From: Hericium rajendrae
Lineage: Eukaryota > Basidiomycota > Agaricomycetes > Russulales > Hericiaceae
Direction: 5' to 3'
Length of the DNA: 64,000 nt
Assembly: GCA_033439255.1 (NCBI GenBank)
Contig: CM065882.1
Location: 992,001 to 1,056,000, forward strand
Shown here: in pieces, positions 48,476 to 59,951 of the stretch
How the letters are laid out: each line of letters begins with the position of its first letter
Position numbering within the stretch: position 1 is the stretch's first letter
Made by a program: the position numbers and the translations under genes
Notes under the pieces: generated by a model
What the model was told of the DNA's origin: nothing
The model's input: only the letters and a program-made list of their open reading frames with translations
Databases searched by the model: none

Positions 48476-50794
48476 CATCTGGAAAAACCGAAGTTGCTAC
48501 CATTGGCTACAGTAGCAATCTGTAGTCTACGGTAGCTACCTGTAGATCCTATAGTACTCATAGTACTCATAGGAACCCCCTTCTACGGTGGCTTCTGTAG
48601 TGACCTGTAGTGAGGATCTTTCTACTGTAGAAACCAAACATGTTATAGTAGTTCTACAAACTTAAGCATAGACTACTAATGTTAGCAGTTTATTTCACAC
48701 AATATTAATAAATCAGATCATTCAATATTCTCATTGTTGTATTAACTACAAAAAAACTAAGTACTCTAATCTATACTATTACAACCCATCTATGTATATA
48801 AGGGAGGCATGCAAGGGTGCAGGGTGCAGGCATGTAGATGTGCAGGTGAGCATGTGAGCAGGCAGGCATGTGGGTGGGCAGGCAAGCAGGTGAGTGAGTG
48901 AGCAGGCAAGCGGGTGAGCAGGCAAGCGAGCAAGTAAGTGCAGATGAGCAGGCAAGCGGGTGAGCGGGTAAGTAAGTGAGCAGGTGGGTGGGCAAGCAAG
49001 CGGGCAGGTGGGTGAGCAAGCGGGCAGGTGGGTGGATGAGCAGGTGGACGGATGGGCAAGCATGTGGATGGGCAGATAGACGTATACATCAGTACTGAAG
49101 CTTCTAAGATACAAACAAATTTACTTACCTTTTACGTTCTTGTTGCCATCTCTTGCACCCAACTGGCTTGAAAAGAAATGAGAAGCCAAGAAAAAAAAGA
49201 CTTACAATAATATAAGAGAAAAAGAAAGAGAAGAAAAAAAGGGATGAGGAGAGAGAGTAAGGAGAGAGTGAGGAAGAGTGGTAAAGACGACGCGCATTGC
49301 TGGCAAGTTCTGAGGCCAAACAACACCAAAGGCAGAAATCAGATTGCCATATTTGGCAATCTGGTTTCTGCCCCCTTGCAGAATACGTTGTAAGTTACAC
49401 TATTTACAAGTTTTTTTTAAAACATCTAGTAATGCTAGTTCTACACCAACTTATGTTTACCTTGTACTGGCAAAAATAAGATTGCTATACTTGGCAATCT
49501 GTCTTCCTTAGTTGCATGTGTCGCAGCTGAAAGGGGCGTGGGAGAGTGTCCGGGTCCCCCTGACAGATCTCCCTTTCTCTTCTACAAAGATCAATTCTTA
49601 TCCGATTAGCATGTACCTAGTACCGTTCGAACCGTGTGATTCGTCTCTTTCGAACGGTGCCCTATACGATGTGATACGTTGAATATTGAAGGCACTATAG
49701 CCTGAACACTATGGGTGACCTTTAGTAGATACAAAAAGTGGCATAGTGCCTTGAATACTGCACGCACTACAAATCTGATCGGACCGTCTGAAAGCCCTAA
49801 TCAAGAGCTTTCTGATAAGCCATCATGCCCCATGATAGGGGCAGAACTCATCCCATAGGGGCAAAATCTCTGAAAATGGAGGTCAAATATTGTTTCAGGC
49901 CTATCGCAACAACGAGAGAACGCACAGATAACGTTTCAACTGTTCTGGAAAGCGGTTGATTGTAGCTTTCGAACGGTGTCATGCATGACCCGATCTGAGA
50001 ACTTCTAAAAATCGCCCCTCTAAACAAGAATGGGCTGTATCATAGCGAATAATGGACGTACTGCAGACGTTTTTGGCGTGTTGGAAAGAGCTCATCAAGA
50101 GCTTTCAAACGCGCCATCATGCGACCTGGTAGCTGCAAAACTGGAGCCACTAGAATGAAATCCCTAAAACTGTCAGCAAAAACATGTTTCTGGAATATTG
50201 TTACAACGAGGAAACGCACCGGAGATGTGTTGCGTGTTCCAGAAAGCGGCGATCTGTATCTTTCGAACGCATGTACATACATGCAAATCGGTGCACTTCT
50301 TGATGCACAACATCGAAATCTAGGATATAAAATAGTCAGTTAGAGCATCAATCACACGTACCTTTTGATAACTAAAATTGCTGATGTGCTGTTGAACTTC
50401 CTAGAAGATGTTAATCAGGATTATTTGAATACACTCACATTTTTTTTGACTTGTGCTTTGCTTGCCCTAGGACACAAATGCAGAGTGAGGAGCTGCAAGA
50501 GACGCGCTACATGTGTATGTGACATGTCACTTGTGGTGACAGTACATGAGTCATCAAAGAAGTCAAACTATATGAAAAACACAAGCACAACTTTATTTTT
50601 CAGAAACATTCAAGAAATATAATGAATTGAAAACATAGTATAACTACAGAGAGCTACAGAAGGCTACCATAGAATGAGATGAGCTACAGTATCTGCTGAA
50701 GAACACCAGTAGTTACCATCAGTGCTTCTATAGGCACATCAGTGCTTCTGTAGGCACATCACCTGATTTAGCGAAACTCCGGTTTTTCCTGATG
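48476..50794. mobile_element. Non-autonomous DNA transposon (2.3 kb), full length
   Basis: Terminal inverted repeats CATCTGGAAAAACCGAAG (48476) and CTCCGGTTTTTCCTGATG (ending 50794). Subterminal CTACAGTAG/CTGTAGC words at both ends. Inside are a minisatellite, a purine tract, a CAGATTGCCATATTTGGCAA hairpin and a series of diverged segments with AGCTTTCGAACG-like words. No ORF over 100 codons outside the minisatellite. The truncated relative is 21031-23050. The terminal CATC(A/T)GGAA links it to the palindromic MITEs. Confidence 0.8.
48830..49080. repeat. Minisatellite GCAAGCGGGTGAGCAG-like
   Basis: Degenerate 4-bp-based array within the 2.3-kb transposon, matching 21440-21720. Minus-strand frames across it (Pro/Ala/Cys/Leu-rich) are artefacts of the period. 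Confidence 0.8.
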
Positions 50795-51406
50795 GCCTGT
50801 AGAGTTATCAGAGGTAGGAGCTGAACTACTCATGATTAGATTAGATTAAATAGTGTTTTTTTTAATGCTTTAAGGTTCGACACGAGTCAGAGTTACCTGT
50901 GTCAACACGGGTGTACCCACAAAATTGACCTGCAGGTATCTAACTCGTAGATCCAGATCATCTGGTGGCTGAGACCTGTACAAATCCAGATCAAGGTTGT
51001 GCTCAAACCCATTGACCTGTGAGTGACCTGCAGGTAACCTGCTATCCAAACTTTATTTTGGTTAACATATTATACTGCAAAGTTCAAATCTATATGTTGT
51101 GATCCCTAACTAACTACATACTATATGCCGTCTGTCAACACTAACTTACAGCTCCAATCACATATGCCCATTATCACTATATCTTGTCATACCCATGAAG
51201 TGTATAAAGTCTACAAGCAAGGCATGGATTCAAAAGGCTGCATGCAACATACTTGTGACATCGACATGGGCGTACGCATGCCGGTGAGGCAGCTTTGAGT
51301 ATGTGTGTGCATATGGGCTGGCACATGTGTGAGAGGAGCATGTGTGGGTGCTGGTGTACTGGCATAGCTGTAAGCATGCACACACAAATGACATCACCAG
51401 CTTCAA
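50795..51406. other. Repeat DNA with GACCTGCAGGT words
   Basis: TTGACCTGCAGGTATCTAACTC at 50937 and GTGACCTGCAGGTAACCTG at 51022 recur in diverged form at 52455-52590, with ATCCAGATCAT/ATCCAGATCAA between. It looks like two copies of an unclassified element. No gene. Confidence 0.45.
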
Positions 51407-51598
51407 GATCAGGAATCCTTTCAGTCTTCTTAGTAACCTTGTTGGTCTGGTTTGGATCTGGTGGATCTGGTTTCTATCTGATTTATCTGATTTTTATCTG
51501 AAATTTGACAAAAACTAGACAAACCAGACAGAAACCAGATCCACCAGATCCAAACCAGACCAACAAGGTTACTAAGAAGACTGAAAGGGTTCCTGATG
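51407..51598. mobile_element. Palindromic MITE (192 bp), ATCAGGAA ends
   Basis: The left arm from ATCAGGAATCCTTTCAG to GGATCTGGTTTCT is repeated in reverse complement on the right, ending GGGTTCCTGATG. The arms are ~75 bp and nearly perfect; the centre is a TCTGATTTATCTGATTTTTA segment. The same terminal octamer occurs in the MITEs at 19454, 23357 and 24410, but the inner sequence differs. Confidence 0.8.
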
Positions 51599-52999
51599 TT
51601 GGATGAGAATTGGGAATGAGACCAAGGAGAGTGCATTTTGGTTGTTGAATAGCACTGATGGCATATAAAACTTGCCTCACATTGGGCTTCTGTCAGACGA
51701 ATGACATGACAGCATACATAGTGGCATGTGTGATGTCCATGGGCATGAATGCACACATGTAGTTTGAGCAATGGACTATAGGATGGTAAGGGCATGCAGT
51801 CAAAAATGTGTATGCTGGCAGGGCATGTATTGGTAGATGCACACTGTCTCAGACATGCAAGGATATGCAAAGCTGTTTGCGGACAACTGTGCATTGTCGA
51901 GGCATGCTAGGCACTGCTCGGATGATCAGCAAAAAGATGTTGAGCCTTGCTGTTGTAGCAACAATGCTGTAGCAACAAGACCTGACAGGCATTGTGGGCC
52001 TTGCAGTTGTAGTGCTAGACTGGCACTGTGCATGCTCTTACCATTGTGAGTGGGAATTAAATCTCTGATGCACATGAGTGCTGATTGTTGAAGATGGGTG
52101 AGGGCCAGTTGGCCGGTTGACCTGTTGATGAGGATGATGGGAGAAGTGCAGATGGTGCACAAGATATGGTAGATGATGTCGAAAAATGGTGAGACATCAT
52201 GAAACCCGTCAAACATCATGAAACCTGTCGAAGAACAGTAAAAAATGAGAGCCTCGCTTGTTATCGAGCGAGACTCCTGAGATCAGTACAGTACAATAAA
52301 ATAAAAGGCTTTTAGACTCACCTAGAAGCCTCTCAAATCTCCATAACACCCATCCTGCCATTGAATTGAGGAGATATAGTGAAAAGGGGAGGATTAAGAT
52401 GAAGAAACAAAGAGGAGGGCATCGTAAAAGTGAGACACAACTTCAAGACCAACTGACCTGCAGGTGACCTGTGATGTCACAGATACCTGACCCGCAGCTC
52501 CAGATCACCCAGTGATGTAAACCTGCATGGATCCAGATCAACATCTTGAACAGATAAAATACCTGCGAGTTCAGATCCAGGTCACCCATGAGTGCACTTG
52601 TGTTGAATCTTAATATACTTAAAGTGATGTTTGCACAATTGATGCTCTCATGCATTTGTATAAGTTTTTTGTTACTCTGGACCTTCATGCTAATCGACAA
52701 GCAATTTTACCAGAAAGTAGTTGCCATATTTGGTCACTAATTTCTGCCAGTATACAAAATATGATTTGAAGGTGAGAATTCAATTTTAATAGTATTTTAT
52801 GCATGTAAAATAGAAAAATATTGACTAGATTATACATTGAAGAGATATAAGCTCTATTAAAAAAAAACTGATATGATTTATGTTATTTTTTTATAAAAGT
52901 CAGAAAAAAAAATCCAAATATAGAAATTAAATTCTGCCTTTGGTGCTAGCAGCAATGCATACAAATCAATAGAAGGTGCACAGGCTAACAGAAAATGTA
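51599..52999. other. Decayed repeat DNA without a supported gene
   Basis: CA/TG-rich segments (51650-52060) with few CpGs. A short direct repeat CATCATGAAACC(C/T)GTC lies at 52196 and 52212, and a small hairpin CTCGCT...AGCGAG at 52253-52272. GACCTGCAGGT-type repeats occur at 52455-52590. The remainder is AT-rich. Frames are short. Confidence 0.45.
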
Positions 53000-53499
53000 T
53001 GAGGTAGTAGAAGCATACATAAGTCTACTATGATGCCCATCGGTTAATACATGTGTAAGTAGATCAACAAAAGTATGCATAGGTAAAAAAAAATGTGAGC
53101 CAAGAGTGCATATATGAGTTGGTGTAGTGTGTATCATCTGAAAAATTGAAATTTTACATAGCCCAGTATTGATCTATATGTTTTATCATAGCACTATAAG
53201 GTCTATCACTATTTATGCCACCACAGTTCTCAACTATGTAAGGCTATGAGACCTATCATAGCTATCATAACAGTAGTTGGACACTATATAGTGCTACATG
53301 TTTCTGAAGGATAGCTGTAGTTGTTGTACAAATCATATAAATTCAAAGGCTTGCTCTGATCTATATGGTCCCTACTACTATGATCCCTGCTATTAGTACT
53401 GTCTCAGATCAATCAGGTACAAGAGATATAGAGCCAAAATCAATTATATTTCATACAGCTACTAGTACAATCAAGTATATTACAAGTTCAAACAGTGCA

Positions 53500-54340
53500 C
53501 ATATGCACAATGGTGCACATCATGTACAGGTAGAGCTATATGCAGGCATGTGTGCACTGGTAAGGCACAACAAAAGTACATATGTGCATAAGGCACTAGG
53601 TTCATGCACAAGACATGATAAGTGTCATAGCTGTGCAGGAGGTCCAGTGGCCATGCTCACCAATGTTAAGCTGTAGTGGGCCTATATGTAAGATGCAATG
53701 CACAGTGAGGATGTGTGAGATATTGAGAACCATGCATGAGGCATAGAGGGTGAGCATAAGGCATGCAGGCCCATATGTAGGGTTGCTACTAGCTTGTACA
53801 GGAGATCAACAGGGTGTGGTGGCTGTGCACAGGGTGCTGCAAGTATGTGCAGAGTGTCAAGATGCTGTAAGCCTGTACATGAAGTACAGTAAGCATCTAT
53901 GGGATGGTGGCTTGTATGCAAGATGTAGTGTAGCATGATGAGCATGCATAAGGCACTAAGCCTATGCATGGCTTGGTATGTCTGTGTATGAGGCATGAGG
54001 CACAAGGTACAGGCAGGTGACACACCTGTACATAGCAACACACAATGCATGTATGTGGTTGTGCTGGCTGACATGCTCACATTCAGCTGTAGTCATCTCT
54101 AAGCTGTCACTGGCCCATCCACAAGGTACATCGAGATGTGGTAGATCAGCATAGGGTGTAACCAGTGAACATGAGGCATAGTGAGCTGGCATGAGGTGTA
54201 GCAGGCATGCATGAGGCACTGGCCCCAGCACAATGCTACATGCCAAGTATAAGGCATGAGGTACAGGCCTGCATGCAAGATGTCAGTGTACCTGTACATG
54301 GCCATACATGATGGTAATTTATATACCTTCATTGATGATA
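53500..54340. other. Extremely CpG-depleted, TpG/CpA-rich relic
   Basis: I counted one CpG (in ACATCGAG near 54130) in roughly 620 bp at 53681-54300, while GCATG, TGCA, TATG and CATG words are very frequent. The sequence is not AT-rich enough for this by composition alone. It fits a transposon that was CpG-methylated and lost CpG by deamination. The frames on both strands are not credible genes. Confidence 0.7.
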
Positions 54341-54345
54341 AAAAA

Positions 54346-54394
54346 AAGGAATCGTTTTGCCATGCACAGCATTGGCCCTCTTCCACCAAGTAGT
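54346..54394. repeat. About 48-bp repeat, second copy
   Basis: Counterpart of 42957-43006. It lies 34 bp upstream of the acceptor TTTTGCAG of the exon at 54429, so it is within the intron. Confidence 0.65.
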
Positions 54395-54428
54395 TATTGT
54401 GATTTGTGAGTTAACACTAATTTTGCAG

Positions 54429-55915
54429 ACTTCAACATGGAACCTAGCAAATCTTTATTCAGATGTTATGAGAGGCACCGTACAAGATGTGGCAACACGT
54501 ATCACCGATGAAAGGTTTCTGTGCATATTTGAATGTACAAAGGAATTGAAGGACATATCTCACAGAGCAAAAGAACAAGGTTTCAACCGAGCAGAAGTCG
54601 GCAGAATTACAAGTCAACCAGGATCTAAAGTTGGTCTCCACCAAGACATACCAAAACTTCCAGGGGAAAAAAGGGATGTTATACATGTGGACACCTGGCT
54701 GCTAGTGAGGCATGCATCCTAAAGTTGGTTGTTGAAGAAAAAGATGTGGAGGCATTGAAGGGGTTTGTGATTACTTCTGCTCCTGCCAATGATCGATTGG
54801 TCCCAAAGGCATGGCTCTTTTTGTGTCTTGCATATATTTTGAGCTAACTTTATTCAAAGAGCATTCCAAAGAGTTTGCAATCGGACATACAGTATCGAAC
54901 ACCTGAAGAGTTAAATCTGCAAAGGATTGAACATCGATCTGTAGTGTTCAATAGATGTGGAAGAGATGCAGTACAGGTGCTAACACCTGATCAGGAGATA
55001 GTGAGCTTCAATGTTACCTCCATTTGATTTATGTATTGTGTGCTAACATGTGGCATCAGGTTGGTGGCATCAAGTTCAATGCAATAAGAGGGGACCTATT
55101 GGACATGTGTGTGGAGCATCACAATCAACTATTTGAATCAAATCGATCCAAGTTGAAGAGAGGCTCAGAGTTCCAGCAATGGGCATATGGTGATATGATT
55201 CCAATAGGAGCAAGACAAGCTATGGGTGGTATGGCTGGAGACATTTATAGGGAATATCCAGGAGCAGAGACCAACACTATTGAGAATATTCGGATCTTAT
55301 TCAACCATGCCAAAGTAAGAGCATTGTTTAATACTGCTAGTATTTGAACTAAGGATGATTTAGGATGCTGAGATCCTAACCCAATCTCTTGGAGCAGAAG
55401 GAAACATTGCAAGAGCAGATTTGCGAAGTGACAAGGACAATGCTGAGCTTAAAAGGCTCGGTGCAACTGGCATCAATCTTTTTTACTGTGATGATTACAT
55501 GGCACCTCAACATGGTGACGACGATGAAGGATGGTCAGCCTGTAGTCAGCTCACAAAATCTGAAGACCTGAGGGATACAAGTTTCGACTTTGCCTATACA
55601 GCATACGGTGTGTATTTTCACACCCAGCCTGGATGTGTATGGTAAGCAAATTTGTTATGACATAAATATGTTTTATTGAAAAAATCTAGGTGGTGGAATG
55701 CAAAGAAGACGCATGGTACTATTATGCCAGGTAAAAGTGAAATGAGAAGCACTGCAGGAGGAGGAGGAGGGGAAGAAGGGGGAGGAGGTCCAGCTGCAAA
55801 AAGCAAAGGTCAATGTGCAACTACTCCAAAGAGAGCAGTAAATGCAGCAAGACAGCAAGCAAGAGCCAGACGAGGTAGAGAGCTAAGAAATGCATACTGG
55901 GACAATGAGGTATAA
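54429..55915 (+). CDS. TET/JBP-like 2-oxoglutarate/Fe(II) dioxygenase, catalytic part
   Basis: Exons in order: TSTWNLANLYSDVMRG... ; an EACILKLVVEEKD block; VGGIKFNAIRGDLLDMC...FQQWAYGDMIPIGARQAMGG; DAEILTQSLGAEGNIARAD...; then the core INLFYCDDYMAPQHGDDDEG, FDFAYTAYGVYFHTQPGCVW and WWNAKKTHGTIMP. QHGDDD supplies the HxD iron ligands and THGTIMP the distal histidine of the double-stranded beta-helix fold, in the form I know from basidiomycete TET/JBP homologues linked to transposons. The family oxidises 5-methylcytosine or thymine in DNA. The tail is Gly/Lys/Arg-rich (DNA-binding-like), ending DNEV-stop. The 2-oxoglutarate-binding arginine is not pinned down. It probably continues from the exons at 44900-46543. 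Its 3' end faces the next gene with 13 bp between. Confidence 0.65.
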
Positions 55916-55928
55916 CAGAGCAGAGTAG

Positions 55929-56982
55929 TTAGAAATATGGAGACCATAGCTTATACTTTTGAACCGGCCAAGTATTTGATCTAATCCAATTATGATCTGA
56001 CCATTCCCACAAACTAAAGGTTCCTTCTCCTCTATGTGATGATTCTCTATATCCAAAACCAGAGCCATAATGCAGATAAACCTCTTTTAGATGAGGTAAA
56101 CCTGCAACTGAGTTGAATACCACCGATGTTTCCAGGTTGTGCATCAGAACACCACATTTTTCAAAATATGCAGGATTTGGATTGTGTTCTGATTCATCAT
56201 CAGCATCTGAGATGTCTTCATTGCCTGAAAAGTGTGCATCTTCTGGCCAATCTGAGATAAGCCATGTGGTTGAAATGATAAGACGTGTGACATTTGAAAA
56301 CTGCATCAATGATGAGATCCAGATTTGTCTTGATAGCCATGGATATGTGTAATGACCATATGGCTCCTACAGTAAATAAGACATGTCAGAACAACTGGAG
56401 AAGATAGATCCAAATTATATACATCAGTGTCCTCATCTGAATGATTGATGATGGAAAGAGTGATGGATTGTTGGTTGAGACTTTTCATCCATTTTGATAT
56501 GACTTGAAGATGATAAGATTGAATATTGTCCATGGATATAACAATAGAAGAGATGGTGGTGAGATGTGAAAAGAGAGTGTCTGCCTGATTGAGAACATAG
56601 GCATCTAAGATTTGAAGAATTTTGACAAGTCTTTGTGGAAGGTTGATTGAATAAATCCGAGGAGAAAGGACTCCCTCATGGAATACGATGGTGGTGACAT
56701 TTATAAAGATGAATTCAGAACGAGAAGAGATAAGAGGATTTATAATAGCAAAGTGTTGACGAAGCTGCAAGGAGATGGTATTGATATATTGCAAGCTCAA
56801 AGAAAGATAGATAATCTTACTGTTTTCAGAAATCCGAAGAACTGTCTTGATGTACGAAGATGAACTGTGGTAGGGCGATGTGCCACTGCTCTAAGTACAG
56901 CCTTGTTGATAAGACGCATATCTCCAGCTTTTAGCATAGGATCTGCACAAATTCTAGTGTATATCTCTGTAGGAAGTTTCAT
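55929..56982 (-). CDS. F-box/LRR-like protein, tentative
   Basis: Starts MKLPTEIYTRICADPMLKAG then DMRLINKAVLRAVAHR, which resembles an F-box helix bundle, followed by alternating hydrophobic segments of LRR type (FSHLTTISSIVISMDNIQ, FSNVTRLIIST, LPHLKEVYLHYGSG). Introns: GTAAGATTAT...TTTGAG after FFGFLKT, and a 58-nt intron (GTATATAATT...TACTGTAG) that joins HSDEDTD to EPYGHYTY in frame. It ends YKLWSPYF-stop. About 310 residues, no internal stops after splicing, so possibly functional. F-box proteins recruit substrates to SCF ubiquitin ligases; that role is inferred from weak similarity. Confidence 0.5.
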
Positions 56983-57112
56983 GATCGTGAAGAGCAGAGA
57001 GTGAATAATGGAAAGAAGATGGCCAGATGAAAGATAAAAGAAGTAGAGATAGCATCGATTGCGTGGCATACATGTGATGTCACAAGACAAGGTCACAGCA
57101 GATCACATGACC

Positions 57113-57230
57113 TCAGCCACCAGACCTTGTCCGGCCGGACAAGGTCAGAGTGGGTCATGTGACCTTAGCACAGCCACCAGACCTTGTCCGGCCGGACAAG
57201 GTCAGAGTGGGTCATGTGATCTCAGCACAG
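57113..57230. repeat. Tandem 57-bp repeat with perfect CCTTGTCCGGCCGGACAAGG palindrome
   Basis: Two units with the shared frame CAGCCACCAGACCTTGTCCG ... GTCAGAGTGGGTCATGTGA. Each contains a perfect 20-bp palindrome (57125-57144 and 57182-57201), and each is flanked by a CATGTGA/TCACATGA-type motif. They relate to the imperfect 26-bp palindromes at 47420 and 48180. Confidence 0.85.
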
Positions 57231-57533
57231 TCATCTGACACTTGTGCAGTTGCAAAATATGATTATATCTTCTGAATGTACTAGCTGAAATCAGGACAGT
57301 AATAAACTAGATGTACAAGGAATAATGCAGAAAGGATGTACAGTAAGAGGCAACAAGGGCTTATCTGTATCTGAGACGTGGCACCCCCAATTTAGCAAAA
57401 GACTGACGATGTCACAGCAAGTTTTTACATGGCATGGACTGTCATCCTTTCTGCAAAAGCTGTAAGCATCCCCTACAACACCAACAGGATATGCGTTCAA
57501 AACTGAGAGAGATTATATAAAGCAAAGACTAAG

Positions 57534-58801
57534 TTAAGTAGCAGAAGGTGCTGTGTCTTGCATAAAAGTGTCTTCTAATCCTTCTACACGATCTACCCCT
57601 TGGACGCTGCTGCTCTTCACCTTCTTCGCCTCCTTCTTCACTGAATATCCAATGCGTCTCTTCATAGTCTTGGAAGGGGAAACAGTTTTAGTAAACTGTG
57701 CGGTATATACTTGCATGTCGTAAGCCTAATAGTGATGTGTGAGCAAGGTTGACGAGTAAAGATCAAAAGAAATAAGTTGCCTCTTGAAGCTGATGATCCA
57801 AAATAGCAATAGATCTGAGCTTGCACACCATTTGATACATGCCTTTCTTTGCCCAGAGCGGTACAGTACCAAAGGATACCTGCAGCTGAACTATTTGACC
57901 TGAGCGTATGACTGCTGGATCAATAGCAGTGTAGTCGTAGTTAGATGCTCTAAAAAAATATTCATCAGATTAAAGCGACATTGAACTGATGAAAACAAGA
58001 GATCGTACAAGGTATCAGATTGTCTCTCGTAATACTCCACTTTGTTGTCTTCGAGGTGAGCACCTACATTAGACGTAGCTTGCAGCAAGATACCTTGGGG
58101 ATCTATGACGTCTCCAAATGGAACAGGACTATGACCCTGAGATTGAGAGAGGGGAGTGACATAGCGATTGGAAAAGGCGAAAGACGGATGATCTTCCGTC
58201 TGATCAGGGACCCAGGGTCTGAGACTGTTTACCGAATAGACACTATCGATGAGATGGTGGATGGCAGCGATGCCCGTTATAGCCTGCTCAAAGATTGGTG
58301 AGCTGAAGCCTAGCAAATGCACGCTCTGCTTGGCCCAGATAGGCTTTCCAGGTAGGCTAAAATGATATCATTCAAGTTATTACAGACAAAAGAGAGATAA
58401 AGTTGACACGTACCGGTTACGATGCAAGACAGGAGGTAAATCATAGTCAAGCAAGACACCCTGCATCTCCCAGACAGCCTCTTCCAGTTCCGCCTCAGGA
58501 TCACTGTTCCGTAAGACAACCTTTGCAGTACCATCGGGGGCCTTATGTGAAACATAGTTTGCACGCAAAAATTTGATCTGAGAAAGACAACGTTCAGAAA
58601 GAGGTCATAAGCAAGAATATAGCTAGACGCACATCTGACATATGTTTGAGCTGAAGGTGACGTGGCAATTGCTGAGCAGCATCCTCACAGATTTTGAGAG
58701 CATGAGTTTCTACAAATTGCGGTTAGCTAGGAGGAAGTGCAAAAGGACATAGACTTACGACAATCTGACTTGTCCAGAAATTGGATCAGAGAGTGAGACA
58801 T
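57534..58801 (-). CDS. Unknown multi-exon basidiomycete protein
   Basis: Starts MSHSLIQFLDKSDC at 58801. Exons: ETHALKICEDAAQQLPRHLQLKHMSDV; IKFLRANYVSHKAPDGTAKV...VLLDYDLPPVLHRNR; LPGKPIWAKQSVHLLGFSSPIFEQAITG...; FGTVPLWAKKGMYQMVCKLRSIAILD; and a basic C-terminus (KRRIGYSVKKEAKKVKSSS) ending DTAPSAT-stop. The introns are canonical. The FGTVP.WK-like end and the transposon-rich surroundings suggest a gene spread with transposons. No domain name can be given. Confidence 0.55.
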
Positions 58802-59951
58802 TGTACGGTAAGAGAAGTTGGAGATGAAGAGAGGTGTGTATATGAAAATAGATGGAGACAAAATGAGGAAGAAGAGGAGTGATGCAAGAAAATTTGGGCG
58901 GTTTGACCTGGACAAAAAATGAGATGAGGTGATTTCACATATTTGTTTGATTGGTAGACGGTCAGAAAAATATCATGTGGATAGACAGGTGAAGAGCGTT
59001 ACCAGGATAGTCATAGACTTTGCAATTCTATGTGAGTAAAGCGAAGGTGTCCAGACCATCTGAGAAATGGATCTGGGTTATGTCAATGGGCACTGCCAAT
59101 CAGCTTAGGCCATGCTGCAAAAATTGGACGGAGCAACAGTGTTAGTGGAGAAGCAAAGATTGTTAAAAGTTTTAGAGATCTGTAGATTCTGTCAACTGGA
59201 TCAACGTCCCAATTCAGCTGTTTGCCAACTCCGTTAAACAGCACTACGGAACTTTCCATCAAGGTTCCTGGTTCTCGCTTAACCAAAGCAGAAGATCAGC
59301 GGTGCGGAAGACTCGATTCTAACTCTTCCGCTGAACTTCCAATTCTCGGTAAGTCTGTAGTTTCAGATTGGATACCAGATTCAAATCTTGTTTCATGGTA
59401 CGTGTCTTAGGTTTTTTCTTTGCATTCGCTTATTTCTTATCTGTCCAATCCACGTTCAGTATGTCAGATTCTCTCTTCACTTCACCAACACCTAACAACC
59501 CGTCTCCTTCTTTTCCTCAGACAAATGTCAAGTTAGATGCAACTGCGCTGCATTTCAAAAATGTCAGGACCAACCTTGAGGCTTGAGTGGTCTAGAGCTA
59601 TAGGTCAGTTCCATTCGGTCACATTCCTTGACTACCAGGTGTTCATATCCGTCTGCCCCAAAGATCTGTTCACCGATGAGGGTCAGTAGCTCGTAAATTC
59701 AGCATGTGGTTGTTACTGATTGGTCAGAATATTTGCAATTCTGTCTTGCAGCCAAGGTGATCATAGCAAAATTCCCTCGTCCTTTGTCGAGTGCAGAGGT
59801 CAATTCTTCAAGTCTATCTTTGGCCGGCCCTAAATCACAAGCATGCAGACCATATAATCTTGAGCGACAGCATCGACTGCCCTTCAGCATCTTGCTGCCC
59901 CCTTGTCCCCTCATTCATTAACTGCATTGTTCTGTCTTGCTATTAGCTGTC
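58802..59951. other. Spacer between divergent genes, with short unassigned frames
   Basis: Holds the promoters of the genes at 58801 (-) and 59952 (+). Plus-strand frames at 59222-59410 and 59461-59586 (MSDSLFTSPTPNNPSPSFPQ) could be upstream exons of the plus-strand gene or a separate short gene; splice links could not be fixed. Confidence 0.35.

Noticed and set aside
48771-49114. Three overlapping Pro/Ala/Cys-rich frames on the minus strand
   Set aside because: Same artefact of the matching minisatellite in the second copy of the element.
53682-54389. Several 60-130-codon frames on the minus strand
   Set aside because: They lie in CpG-depleted repeat DNA; His/Met/Cys-rich composition follows from CATG/TGCA words.
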